A stretch of DNA of 64,000 nt. Source: Nocardia anocheti. GTDB lineage: Bacteria > Actinomycetota > Actinomycetes > Mycobacteriales > Mycobacteriaceae. Shown here one piece after another: positions 1 to 7,798 of this stretch. Each line of letters opens with the position of its first letter. The stretch's first letter is position 1. Below the pieces are notes generated by a model. It had not been told where the DNA came from, did no database searches, and saw only the letters and a program-made list of their open reading frames with translations. The stretch is from NCBI RefSeq assembly GCF_029675105.1, contig NZ_JAQQFV010000001.1, positions 434,001 through 498,000 on the forward strand. The letters are read 5' to 3'. The position numbers and the translations under genes were made by a program.

Positions 1-1
1 C

Positions 2-550
2 ACCGGCACCCCGCTGCTGCGCACCGAGTACTTCTCCCCCGTGCTCGGCGTGGTGGAACTGCCCGGCACCGGCACCGAATTCCTCGACAACGCGGTCGAT
101 TTCGCCAACGACGAGCTGATGGGCACCCTGGGCGCCAACATCATCGCCGACCCCGCCACCATCAAGGCGTTCGGCGGCGCGCTCGACACCGCCATCGAGA
201 ACCTGCGCTACGGCACGGTCGCGCTCAACTCCTGGACCGGCCTGGCCTTCCTCACCCCGCGCGCGAGCTGGGGCGCCTACCCCGGCCACACCCTCGACGA
301 CATCCAGAGCGGCGTCGGCGTCGTACACAACGCCTTCCTGCTCGACGACGTCGAACGCACCGTGGTGCGCGGCCCGTTCCGCCCGGCGCCGCGTTCCGTC
401 CTCGGCGGCGAGTTCGCCACCACCCCGAAGCCGCCGTGGTTCGTCTCCAACAAGACCGGCACCGGCACCGGTCGCAAGCTGACCGAGTTCTACGGCGACG
501 GAAAGATCCGCCGTCTGCCCGGCATCTTCGTCTCGGCGCTGCGCGGCTGA
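2..550 (+). CDS. Aldehyde dehydrogenase family protein, C-terminal part (cut by window start)
   Basis: The reading frame is open from base 2 and ends at the TGA at 548-550, so only the last ~182 residues are present. The visible part starts with a segment of the type EYFSPVLGVVE, the usual ALDH motif downstream of the catalytic cysteine, and continues with a run resembling the ALDH cofactor/oligomerisation tail. The catalytic Glu and Cys lie upstream of the window. Substrate cannot be told. It is followed by a strong hairpin, so it is probably the last gene of its transcript. Confidence 0.75.
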   Translation, partial: TGTPLLRTEYFSPVLGVVELPGTGTEFLDNAVDFANDELMGTLGANIIADPATIKAFGGALDTAIENLRYGTVALNSWTGLAFLTPRASWGAYPGHTLDDIQSGVGVVHNAFLLDDVERTVVRGPFRPAPRSVLGGEFATTPKPPWFVSNKTGTGTGRKLTEFYGDGKIRRLPGIFVSALRG

Positions 551-556
551 CCGCCC

Positions 557-588
557 CCGCGACCGGCCGGTCAGTCGGCCGGTCGCGG
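557..588 (+). terminator. Hairpin terminator after the aldehyde dehydrogenase
   Basis: A perfect 13-bp inverted repeat (arms 557-569 and 576-588) with a 6-base loop starts 7 bases after the stop codon. There is no T-run, as is common for actinobacterial terminators. Confidence 0.7.
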
Positions 589-620
589 CCGGGTCGCGGA
601 CAAAGTCGGCGACCGTTACC

Positions 621-634
621 TACACTCGCCAACG
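621..634 (+). promoter_or_regulatory. Putative leaderless promoter (-10 TACACT)
   Basis: TACACT at 621-626 lies 8 bases before the ATG at 635, placing the start of transcription at or next to the start codon. The region one would expect for -35 (about 598-603) is a weak match. No ribosome binding site is visible, which fits a leaderless message. Confidence 0.4.
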
Positions 635-1705
635 ATGACCGAGCAGCGAAGCGAACCAGCACCGAAACCGTCCGGCACCCGCCGCAGCGGCAGTTCGCTG
701 CACCTCTCGGCGAACAAACTGCGCTGGGGCATGCTCATCGCCGCCCTCGGCGCGGTGCTCGCCGCCCTGGTCACCATGACCTTCACCGGCTTCGACAGCG
801 ACAAGGTCGAGGCCCACCAGCCCGGCGCCGAGCCGGTGGTCAGGGACAAGGAGTTCAGCAGCGCCGCCGAGGGCGACTGCCTGAGCTGGACCAAGCCCGA
901 CCGCAGCGACCTGGTGAAAGTGAACTGCGCCGACAAGCACCTGTTCGAGGTCGCCGGGGTGATCGATCTGAGCGCCTACCCGGGCCGGGAGTTCGGCGAG
1001 GGCACCCGGCACCCGGACTCGCTGCGGATGACCGAGCTGCGCGACGAGCACTGCGTCAGCGCGGTGCAGCGCTACCTCGGCGGCCGCTTCGATACGCGCG
1101 GCAAGTACACGGTGAACGTGATGTCGCCGAGCCCGGCGGGCTGGCAGCACGGTGACCGCACGCTGCGCTGCGGTGTGCAGGTGGCCGCCACGACCACCAG
1201 CCCGGCCTCCACCGGCAGCATCGCCGAGGGCGACCAGTCCAAGATCCACGATCCGGGCACCTGCCTGGGCATCAGCCAGAACCTGCCGACCGATCCGGTC
1301 GACTGCGCCCAGCCGCACGCGGTGGAGATCGTCGGCACCGTCGACCTGGCCGCCAACTTCACCGGCGGCCCGCCCTCGGAGGCCGATCAGGACAAGTATG
1401 TGGAGGCCGAATGCAATCGGCTCGCCACCGACTATCTGGGTAGTCCCGACGCCATCCGCAACAAGACACTGACGATGTTCTTCGATGTTCTGGAACCGAC
1501 CAGTTGGCTCGCTGGCAGTCACCAATTGAACTGCTGGCTCGGAAAGGGTGTCGACCGTGAGGGTTTCGCGCCGATCGTCGGCTCGGCCCGCGGCGAGATC
1601 CTGATCGACGGCCAGGCTCCCGTGCCGCCGCCGAACACCGGCCGCTCCACCCCGGCCCCGCTGCCGGGCGCGGCGCCGCTGCCGCCCCAGCCGCAACCGC
1701 GGTGA
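635..1705 (+). CDS. Septum formation domain membrane protein
   Basis: A 356-residue protein with a short charged cytoplasmic N-terminus, one membrane segment at about residues 30-50 and an extracytoplasmic part. It has two tandem modules of the septum-formation type (around GDCLSW near residue 85 and PGTCLGIS near 205), each with conserved Cys and Trp, and a Pro-rich tail. In M. tuberculosis the gene order septum-formation protein then small metallopeptidase is the same (Rv3835-Rv3836), which supports orthology. Its exact role in division is not shown by the sequence. The stop overlaps the next start by 4 bases (GTGA), so translation is coupled. Confidence 0.8.
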   Translation: MTEQRSEPAPKPSGTRRSGSSLHLSANKLRWGMLIAALGAVLAALVTMTFTGFDSDKVEAHQPGAEPVVRDKEFSSAAEGDCLSWTKPDRSDLVKVNCADKHLFEVAGVIDLSAYPGREFGEGTRHPDSLRMTELRDEHCVSAVQRYLGGRFDTRGKYTVNVMSPSPAGWQHGDRTLRCGVQVAATTTSPASTGSIAEGDQSKIHDPGTCLGISQNLPTDPVDCAQPHAVEIVGTVDLAANFTGGPPSEADQDKYVEAECNRLATDYLGSPDAIRNKTLTMFFDVLEPTSWLAGSHQLNCWLGKGVDREGFAPIVGSARGEILIDGQAPVPPPNTGRSTPAPLPGAAPLPPQPQPR

Positions 1706-2058
1706 CCATGGCCGATCGGATGTCGCCGGAGCGCTTCGAAGAGCTGGTAGGCGATGCGCTGGACCGGATTCCGCCCGAACTGACCGAGGCCATCGACAAC
1801 GTGGTGGTGCTGGTCGAGGACCGTAACGACGAGGAACCCTCGCTGCTCGGGCTCTACCACGGGATCGCGCTCACCGAGCGAGACAGCTTCTACGCGGGTT
1901 CGCTGCCGGATACCATAACCATCTATCGAGAGGCTATTCTCGACATCTGCAGTACGGACGACGAGGTGGTCGAGGAAGTGGCGATCACCGTGATCCATGA
2001 AATAGCACACTATTTCGGGATTGACGACGACCGGTTGCATGAGCTGGGATGGGGTTAG
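1702..2058 (+). CDS. Small zincin-like metallopeptidase
   Basis: A 118-residue protein of the metallopeptidase family corresponding to Rv3836. The zinc motif HEIAHYFGIDDDRLHELG near the C-terminus fits HExxHxxGxxDxxxH: two His and the third His as metal ligands and Glu as general base. There is no signal peptide, so it should act in the cytoplasm. GTG at 1702 overlaps the upstream stop; an in-frame ATG at 1708 is an alternative start. Natural substrate is unknown; the coupled septum-formation gene suggests a shared task. Confidence 0.8.
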   Translation: MTMADRMSPERFEELVGDALDRIPPELTEAIDNVVVLVEDRNDEEPSLLGLYHGIALTERDSFYAGSLPDTITIYREAILDICSTDDEVVEEVAITVIHEIAHYFGIDDDRLHELGWG

Positions 2059-2168
2059 CGAAAAATGGGTGGGGAATCGATGGAACCGAACGTCCCGCTC
2101 TCGCGTCCTATCACTCGTAGGGGGAATTCTCGTGGTTCCCGATAGTCGCCACCAGAAGGAGTCGGGTC

Positions 2169-2480
2169 ATGGTTGGACACGTTCTCGTCGCACCTGAAAT
2201 CGTCCTCGCCGCCGCCGCCGAGCTCGATCTGCTCGCCGATCGGCTCGCCGCCGCCGCCGCGCTGGCGGGCCCCACCACCCACGTGCTCCCCTCCGGAGCC
2301 GAAGAGGTGTCGCTGCTGGCCGCCACGCACTTCAACCGTGCCGCGGGCACCCACGACAGCGCGATCGCGCAGGGCATCCTCGAGCTGCACCACGCCGCCG
2401 CGACGCTGCGCTCGCAGCTGACCACCCACATCGGCGAGGACGTGGCCCGCGCGGCCACGATCAACGCCGTCCAGGTGTAG
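2169..2480 (+). CDS. PE family protein
   Basis: A 103-residue, almost wholly helical, Ala-rich protein with the PE-domain size and layout (start MVGHVLVAPE, then two helices joined by a short turn). AAGGAG lies 8 bases before the ATG. It is followed by PPE and EspG genes, the standard unit for ESX (type VII) substrates: PE pairs with PPE in a four-helix bundle and EspG keeps the pair soluble. The usual C-terminal secretion signal YxxxD/E is not clean: at the expected place the sequence reads THIGED, with His where Tyr is expected. There is no long extension such as PGRS. Confidence 0.8.
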   Translation: MVGHVLVAPEIVLAAAAELDLLADRLAAAAALAGPTTHVLPSGAEEVSLLAATHFNRAAGTHDSAIAQGILELHHAAATLRSQLTTHIGEDVARAATINAVQV

Positions 2481-2523
2481 CCGTACCCGATCCGACGATC
2501 ATTCACTCAGGGGAGAAACAAGC

Positions 2524-3660
2524 ATGACCGCAGGGATCACCGGGGTCTTCTGGCTACCGCGTATGGCCGAAGTCAACTCGACCACCCTCAACACCGGCGC
2601 GCACGCCGTGCCGATCGCCGCAGCGGCCACGTCGTGGGGGACGCTGGCCGCGGCCTGGGGTGACGCGGCCTTCACCGTCACCCGCGTGATCGCCGAGGTC
2701 GGCACCGGCCTGCAGGGCGTCAACGGCATCGCCGTGCTCGGCCGCCTGGCGCCGTTCCTGGCCTGGACCGGTCAGCAGAGCCTGCTGGCTGGCGCGATGA
2801 GCGCCAAGGCCACCGCCAACGCCACCGCCTACACCGTGGCCTCGCTGGCGATGCCGAGCCTGCCCGAGATCCTGGCCACCAACGCGGCGGTCACCGCCTC
2901 GGCCAACCCGCCCGGTGTCGTCTCCGGCGCCTTCGAGGTCGCCGAGGTCGCCCGCAACGCGATGGACATCCGCGCCGCGCTGGTGATGGAGACCTACGAG
3001 GCGGCCACCACCGCCACCGTCACCACCCCGGGCGATTTCGCCATGCCGCCCGCCATCGCCAGCGGCGCGGGCTCGGCCGCGGAAGGCGATTTCGGCGGCG
3101 ACCCGATCGCCACCGCGATCGGCGCGGCGCAGGCCTTCGTCTCCAACCCCGGTGTGGTCAGCGCGGCCACCCAGGCGGCCAATGTCGCGGGCAGCGTGGT
3201 CTCCGGCGGTGTCGGTACCGCGGGCAACCTCGGTGCCTCGGCGCTGTCGGCGGTCAGCGCGGGCACCGTGCCCGCCACCACGGCGGCCGCGCCGGTCATG
3301 TCGGGTCTGGGCGCGGCGGGTGTCGCGGGCGGCCTGTCGACCGTGTCGGCCGGTCTCGGCGGCGGCGGTGCCACCTTCGCGCCGGGTCAGCTGAAGCTGC
3401 CCGAGGGCTGGGGCGCTCCGGCGGCCAGCACGCCCGCGGCGGCGCCGGTCACCGACTCGGTGGTCAACCGGGTCGACGGCGCGCCGGTGCGCAACAACAC
3501 CGGGCACGGCGCCAACCCGCTGCTCGGCCGCGGCGCCAAGGGCGAAGACGACGACGAGCACGACGCCGTCGACTACGGCCGCTCCGACGAGCAGTTCACC
3601 GACGGGCGCTACGCAGCCGAGGGCGTGATCGGCGCCGACCTCGCCGGATCGGCCAAGTGA
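2524..3660 (+). CDS. PPE family protein
   Basis: A 378-residue protein. The first ~180 residues form a PPE domain: EVNSTTLNTG followed by IAAAATSWGTLAAAW matches the conserved EVNS..(G)..P...AA..W..LA pattern, and a WTG at about residue 80 fits the domain's helical tip. The literal PPE tripeptide is replaced by PRMAE. The second half is Gly/Ala/Ser-rich low-complexity sequence ending in an acidic, charged tail. GGGGAG precedes the ATG by 10 bases. It sits 43 bases after the PE gene and overlaps EspG by 4 bases, so the three are one operon. Probably exported or surface-located through an ESX system encoded elsewhere. Confidence 0.85.
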   Translation: MTAGITGVFWLPRMAEVNSTTLNTGAHAVPIAAAATSWGTLAAAWGDAAFTVTRVIAEVGTGLQGVNGIAVLGRLAPFLAWTGQQSLLAGAMSAKATANATAYTVASLAMPSLPEILATNAAVTASANPPGVVSGAFEVAEVARNAMDIRAALVMETYEAATTATVTTPGDFAMPPAIASGAGSAAEGDFGGDPIATAIGAAQAFVSNPGVVSAATQAANVAGSVVSGGVGTAGNLGASALSAVSAGTVPATTAAAPVMSGLGAAGVAGGLSTVSAGLGGGGATFAPGQLKLPEGWGAPAASTPAAAPVTDSVVNRVDGAPVRNNTGHGANPLLGRGAKGEDDDEHDAVDYGRSDEQFTDGRYAAEGVIGADLAGSAK

Positions 3661-4487
3661 CGGTCCTGGGCGGGGGCAGCGGGGGATCGCTGCTCGAGGC
3701 CGTCGTGCTCTCGCTCGACGAGATGCAGTTCCTCTTGGAGAAGCTGCAGTTCGACGAGATGCCCGTCGTCCTCGATGCCTTGGGGCGCTACGACAACGTG
3801 ACCGCGCACGACGCGGCCATGAATGCCGCCGAGGCCGCGCTCACCGAACGCGAACTCGTGTTCGGTGACACGGTCGCGCCCGAGCTCGCCGAGCGCCTGC
3901 GGGTGCTCTACCGGCCGCAGTGGATCATCGCGCTGCGGTGGGTGGTCGCGGGCCAGGTGAACCGATTCTGTCTGGCGCAGGGCGACGACCGCGCGGTCGT
4001 CGCCCTGCGCGGGCCGGATTCCTATGTCGTCGACGATGCCGGTCTCGATCTGCCCGGCGCGGTTCTGCACGCGCTCGGGCAGAGCGAGGCGCTCGAGCTG
4101 TACGGCATGAACGCGCCCACCGAGGAACTCGCGCCGATCTTCGGCGACACGGGCGACGCGGCGGCCACCACCGCGCGGCTGGCGAAGATCGGCCATCCGG
4201 CCACCGACGCCCAGGCACTGGCCTCGGCCCTGGTGGAGATCCACTCCTACGCCGAGATCGTCGGCGTGGCCTACGGTGACGGCACGCGCGACATCCAGGA
4301 CAACCACATCGCCGTGTTCAACACGCGCGGTGGCCGTTTCATCATCACGGCCAGCGTCGCCGACGACGGCGTGAAGTGGTCCTCGATCGCCACCGGTTCC
4401 GCCGCGCGCCTGCGCACGGCGGTGGCCGATCTCATCGAATCCCTGCCGGTGCGTACCGAATTCAAGGCCGCGGTCGCCGAGAGCTGA
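3657..4487 (+). CDS. espG: ESX secretion-associated protein EspG
   Basis: A 276-residue cytosolic chaperone that in mycobacteria binds the tip of the PPE partner of PE-PPE dimers and brings them to the type VII machine. The start (VLSLDEMQFLLEKL), the central YRPQWIIALRWVV segment and the length all fit the EspG fold. The GTG start overlaps the PPE stop. The stop codon lies inside the first copy of a 53-bp tandem repeat, so the natural C-terminus may have been touched by the repeat expansion. No EccB-E, MycP or EsxAB genes are in the window. Confidence 0.82.
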   Translation: MTVLGGGSGGSLLEAVVLSLDEMQFLLEKLQFDEMPVVLDALGRYDNVTAHDAAMNAAEAALTERELVFGDTVAPELAERLRVLYRPQWIIALRWVVAGQVNRFCLAQGDDRAVVALRGPDSYVVDDAGLDLPGAVLHALGQSEALELYGMNAPTEELAPIFGDTGDAAATTARLAKIGHPATDAQALASALVEIHSYAEIVGVAYGDGTRDIQDNHIAVFNTRGGRFIITASVADDGVKWSSIATGSAARLRTAVADLIESLPVRTEFKAAVAES

Positions 4488-4667
4488 GCACTAGCCCATC
4501 GAGTCGTCCTCGGCGGCGGCCGTCACCTGCCGACTGCTGAGCATTAGCCCATCGAGTCGTCCCCGGCGGCGGCCGTCACCTGCCGACTGCTGAGCATTAG
4601 CCCATCGGGTCGTCCTCGGCGGCGGCCGTCACCTGCGGACGGCTGAGCATTAGCCCATCGGGTCGTC
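4484..4667. repeat. 53-bp tandem repeat, three full copies plus a partial fourth
   Basis: Copies start at 4484, 4537 and 4590; a 25-base partial copy starts at 4643. The period is exactly 53. Full copies differ at only a few positions. Read on the minus strand each copy contains the last codons and stop (DDxMG, TAA) of the adjacent phosphatase gene, so the array looks like repeated duplication of that gene's 3' end. It also covers the stop codon of espG on the other strand. Confidence 0.95.
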
Positions 4668-5318
4668 GGCGGTCGGTTCCGCCTTCACCGTGAACGGCGG
4701 CGTGAACCTGCCCCAGCGCAGGCACTCCCAGCCGCCGTCCTCGGTGGGGAGCAGTTCGATGGTCTCGGTGTTGTCGAGGTGGTTGTTCGTCGTGAACGGC
4801 GGCGCCACCCCGGCCAGTGCCTTGCCCACCAGACGCATGGCGGCGCCGTGGTTCACCACCATCACATCGCCCGCGGCGTCGCCGGTGAGGAACTCCTCGC
4901 GCAGGCCGCCCAGCACGGGCAGGATGCGGTCGAGCACTTCTCGGCCGGATTCGCCGCCGGGAGCGCGGGCATCGAGTTCGCCGAGGTGCCAGCCGCGATA
5001 GATCCGTTGGAACAGATCGTGCGCCTCCGGGTCGGAGCGGCCGTGCAGGTCACCGACCTGGACTTCGAAGAGACCATCGAGCACCTGGGTGAGGGTGCCG
5101 GTCGCCGCCTCGATGTACCCGGCGGTCTGGCGGGCCCGCAGCGCCTCCGAGGACACCAGCACCCGCGGCGGGGTCAGCAGGCCGGAGCCGAACGCCTTCG
5201 CCTGCGCCACACCGCGTTCGGTGAGCGGCAGGCCGGGAACCCGGGTGTCGAGGATCCTGGCGACATTGCCCTCGGTCTCGCCGTGGCGCACCAGGATCAG
5301 CTTCGCGCGTGTCGTCAT
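4650..5318 (-). CDS. Histidine phosphatase (phosphoglycerate mutase-like) family protein
   Basis: A 222-residue protein of the histidine phosphatase superfamily. LVRHGETEGN near residue 10 holds the catalytic His, and VVNHGAAMRLV near residue 158 the second His. Start chosen at 5318, where ATGA overlaps the pheA stop and AAAGGGAG lies upstream; longer in-frame starts run into pheA. The pair pheA plus mutase-like phosphatase matches Rv3838c-Rv3837c. True substrate is not known; many relatives are phosphatases rather than mutases. Its C-terminus (ADDPMG) is the unit repeated in the 53-bp array just downstream. Confidence 0.85.
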   Translation of the reverse strand: MTTRAKLILVRHGETEGNVARILDTRVPGLPLTERGVAQAKAFGSGLLTPPRVLVSSEALRARQTAGYIEAATGTLTQVLDGLFEVQVGDLHGRSDPEAHDLFQRIYRGWHLGELDARAPGGESGREVLDRILPVLGGLREEFLTGDAAGDVMVVNHGAAMRLVGKALAGVAPPFTTNNHLDNTETIELLPTEDGGWECLRWGRFTPPFTVKAEPTADDPMG

Positions 5319-6229
5319 AGGTCGGCGACTCCCTTTCGCAGCTGGGTGAGCCATTCGGCGGCGGGCTCGTCGGACGGGGGCGGGGTGCCGACCGCCGCGG
5401 TGGCGGGCCAGGAACCCAGGAACCGCACGCGGGCCGTGCGGTGCAGCGCCTTGAGCGTCTCGGCGACAGCCGGGTCGTCGAGGTGGCCGACACAGTCCAG
5501 ATAGAAGCGGTAGGTGCCCATGCCGGTGCGGGTCGGGCGGGATTCGATACGGGTGAGATCGACGCCGCGGGTGGCGAATTCGGCGAACGCGCGCATGAGC
5601 GAACCCGGCTCGTTGGGCAGTTCGAGCACGATCGAGGTGCGGTCGGCACCGGAGGCCTGCGGGGCCACACCGGGGCGGGTCACCAGCACGAAACGGGTGA
5701 TCGCCTGGTCGTGATCGGCCACACCCTCGGCCAGGGCGACCAGACCGAGCCGCTCACCCGCCAACGCCGTCGACACCGCCGCGTCGGCCTTGCCCGCGGC
5801 CACGTCCTCGGCGGCCGCCGCGTTGGAGGCCGAGATATAGGGCTGCGCGTCGGGCAGCGTGCGCGCCACCCACTCCCTGACCTGCGCACCGGCCACCGGA
5901 TAGGCGGCCAGCGAGCGCACCTGCTCGAGGGTGTGCCCCGGCCGGGCCAGGATCGCGAAGCTCACTTCCAACTCGGTCTCGGCGACGATCTGCAACCGAG
6001 GACCGATGGCCAGCGAATCCAGGGTCGCCGGAATCGACCCCTCCACCGAACTCTCGATCGGCACCACGGCGGCCTCGACGTCACCGGAGCGGATCAGATC
6101 CAGCGCCGCCCCCTGACTGGGCGCGGCGATCCGCTCGACGGGCCCGTCGAAGGCTCCCGAGTTCTCGAACTTGACCAGAGCCATCTCGGTGAACGTTCCA
6201 GATGGCCCGAAATACCCGATACGTGGCAC
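5315..6229 (-). CDS. pheA: Prephenate dehydratase
   Basis: A 304-residue monofunctional PheA that turns prephenate into phenylpyruvate for phenylalanine synthesis. The N-terminal catalytic domain starts PRIGYFGPSGTFTE and carries the catalytic TRF triplet in ITRFVLV. It is followed by an ACT regulatory domain with the ESRPTR motif that binds phenylalanine, so feedback inhibition is expected. There is no chorismate mutase domain. Start is GTG at 6229. It is the first gene of a two-gene operon with the overlapping phosphatase. Confidence 0.93.
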   Translation of the reverse strand: MPRIGYFGPSGTFTEMALVKFENSGAFDGPVERIAAPSQGAALDLIRSGDVEAAVVPIESSVEGSIPATLDSLAIGPRLQIVAETELEVSFAILARPGHTLEQVRSLAAYPVAGAQVREWVARTLPDAQPYISASNAAAAEDVAAGKADAAVSTALAGERLGLVALAEGVADHDQAITRFVLVTRPGVAPQASGADRTSIVLELPNEPGSLMRAFAEFATRGVDLTRIESRPTRTGMGTYRFYLDCVGHLDDPAVAETLKALHRTARVRFLGSWPATAAVGTPPPSDEPAAEWLTQLRKGVADL

Positions 6230-6270
6230 TGTGTCATTTTAGCTGTGTTGATTGGCGGCTGGCGCCGCGT

Positions 6271-6361
6271 GGTTTTCGGCCCCTTGGGCCTCGCATCCGA
6301 GGAGCGATACTCCGGCTACGCCGTGACGTCTCGCCCCTCGGATGCGAGGCGGCCGAAAACC
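6271..6361. repeat. Intergenic two-tier palindromic element
   Basis: Outer arms (6271-6281 with 6351-6361) and inner arms (cctcgcatccgagg with its complement cctcggatgcgagg at 6336-6349) form a long two-tier inverted repeat around a ~33-base loop. It lies in the ~260-base gap between the pheA start and the end of the next gene. The rest of the gap shows no reading frame. The architecture resembles the element at 12683-12775. Confidence 0.8.
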
Positions 6362-6490
6362 GTGGGGGTTGAGTTTCGGGGGTGGCGTTGGTGGCGTCAG
6401 GTGGCCCGTGCCGTCGCGGGAGTTGGTTGCGAGCGTTGCGGTGCTAAGGGTTCGGTGGCGTCAGGTGTGTCAGTTGCGGGCGCGGCGGCG

Positions 6491-6889
6491 TTAGGAGTCG
6501 AGGACGGCGAGGGCGGCCGCTACTTCTTGCTCGACGGGGGTTTCGATGCCGAGCAGGACGGTGCGGGTGGCTTCGATGGCCGGGGGTTTGAGGCCCTTGA
6601 GGAAGGGCACGTTGGGGGTGGCGAGGGCGGTGGGGATGTCTTCGCCGCAGAGGGCGGCTACGGTGCCCGCGACTACGGCCAGGGCGCGGGGGCCGCTGGT
6701 GGTGCGGGCGGTGAAGCCGTGGTCGGCGTGGGCGATACCGGCCAGGAACGCTGCCAGGTCGGGGTCGGGGATGTCGACGTCGACGGGGTCGGGGGTGCTG
6801 CCTTCGGGGCGGAGCAGGCCCGCGACCAGGCTGCGGCGGGCGGGGGTGGAGAGGGTGACCAGGACGGGTTCGTGGTCGTCGTGCGTCAT
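6491..6889 (-). CDS. Conserved hypothetical protein
   Basis: A 132-residue protein with no family that I recognise. It has an acidic N-terminus (MTHDDHEP), a central Pro/Asp-rich segment and an Ala/Val-rich second half, with no membrane segment, signal peptide or metal motif. GC bias is as in the neighbours. It lies alone on the minus strand, divergent from the iron-box gene at 7001 with a ~110-base shared upstream region, so its own promoter may overlap the iron box region. Confidence 0.6.
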   Translation of the reverse strand: MTHDDHEPVLVTLSTPARRSLVAGLLRPEGSTPDPVDVDIPDPDLAAFLAGIAHADHGFTARTTSGPRALAVVAGTVAALCGEDIPTALATPNVPFLKGLKPPAIEATRTVLLGIETPVEQEVAAALAVLDS

Positions 6890-6937
6890 CCGATCACCGT
6901 AGACGGGAATTCGAGACAGTTCATCAGGGGTGTCCTC

Positions 6938-6978
6938 TTGCGCGTAGCGGCTTCGTAACTTAGCTTAGGTTTACCTAA
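6938..6978 (+). promoter_or_regulatory. IdeR/DtxR-type iron box over the promoter of the DUF2470 gene
   Basis: TTAGCTTAGGTTTACCTAA at 6960-6978 matches the 19-bp IdeR consensus TTAGGTTAGGCTAACCTAA at 16 of 19 positions. A promoter TTGCGC (6938-6943), 17-base spacer, TAGCTT (6961-6966) runs into it, so iron-loaded repressor would block the -10. The site is 23 bases before the start codon at 7001. Confidence 0.85.
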
Positions 6979-7000
6979 TCGTCAGTTCGCGGAGGTTGTC

Positions 7001-7762
7001 ATGTCGAGCCCCACCACGATCGTCGCGCCGAGCACCGCGGAGCGGGTCCGCAGCGCGTGTGCGCACGCGGAGACCGCGGTGCTCGCGTTGCCCGGCATCG
7101 ATCCGGTCGCCACCACGCTGCATCACGTGCGGCGCTGTGGCGACGCGGTGATCGCGGTCCCGTCGAGCTCGCTCGCGGCGGCGCTGGCGGCCACGGCCAA
7201 CGAGACCTCGGCAGTGCTGGAACTCACCGACCACGCGCCGCTGCCGCTGCGCGAGCCGGTGCGCGCGCTGGTCTGGCTGCGCGGCTGGGTGCGGCAGGTG
7301 CCCGCGCAGGCGCAGCGCGCGCTCGCGGTGGAGATCGCCAAGGAGTTCCCGCATCCGGGCCTGCTCGACGTCGGCCACACCACCACGCTGCTGCGGGTGG
7401 TGGTGAACTCGGCGGTACTCGCCGACACCTCCGGCGCCGAATCCGTCGACCACGCCGACCTGCGCAACGCCTCACCGGATCCGTTCTGCCAGATGGAAAG
7501 CGCCTGGCTGCAGCACATGGCCGAGGACCACGCCGACGTCGTCGCCCAGCTCTCCCGGCACCTGCCCACCCGCCTGCGCGGCGGCATGGTGCACCCGCTG
7601 GCCATCGACCGCTACGGCCTGACCCTGCGCGTGGAGGGCCCCGAGGCCGACCACGACGTTCGGCTGCCCTTCGCCACGCCCGCCGACGACGTGGAGTCGC
7701 TGAGCAAGGCCGTGCGCATCCTGGCCGGGTGCCCGTTCCTGAACGGCCTGCGCCGCATCTGA
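7001..7762 (+). CDS. DUF2470 domain protein, predicted iron-regulated
   Basis: A 253-residue protein whose C-terminal ~100 residues (from DPFCQMESAWLQHMAEDHADVV) form a DUF2470 domain, the module found at the C-terminus of HugZ-type haem-handling proteins. GGAGG lies 6 bases before the ATG. The position after pheA and before ferritin matches M. tuberculosis Rv3839, an IdeR-controlled gene, and the iron box seen here agrees. A role in haem binding or breakdown is likely but not proven; the N-terminal FMN-binding split barrel of HugZ is not evident. Confidence 0.8.
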   Translation: MSSPTTIVAPSTAERVRSACAHAETAVLALPGIDPVATTLHHVRRCGDAVIAVPSSSLAAALAATANETSAVLELTDHAPLPLREPVRALVWLRGWVRQVPAQAQRALAVEIAKEFPHPGLLDVGHTTTLLRVVVNSAVLADTSGAESVDHADLRNASPDPFCQMESAWLQHMAEDHADVVAQLSRHLPTRLRGGMVHPLAIDRYGLTLRVEGPEADHDVRLPFATPADDVESLSKAVRILAGCPFLNGLRRI

Positions 7763-7798
7763 TCCCGGCCTGCCTAGACTTCGCTGGAGCCGGTCGGC

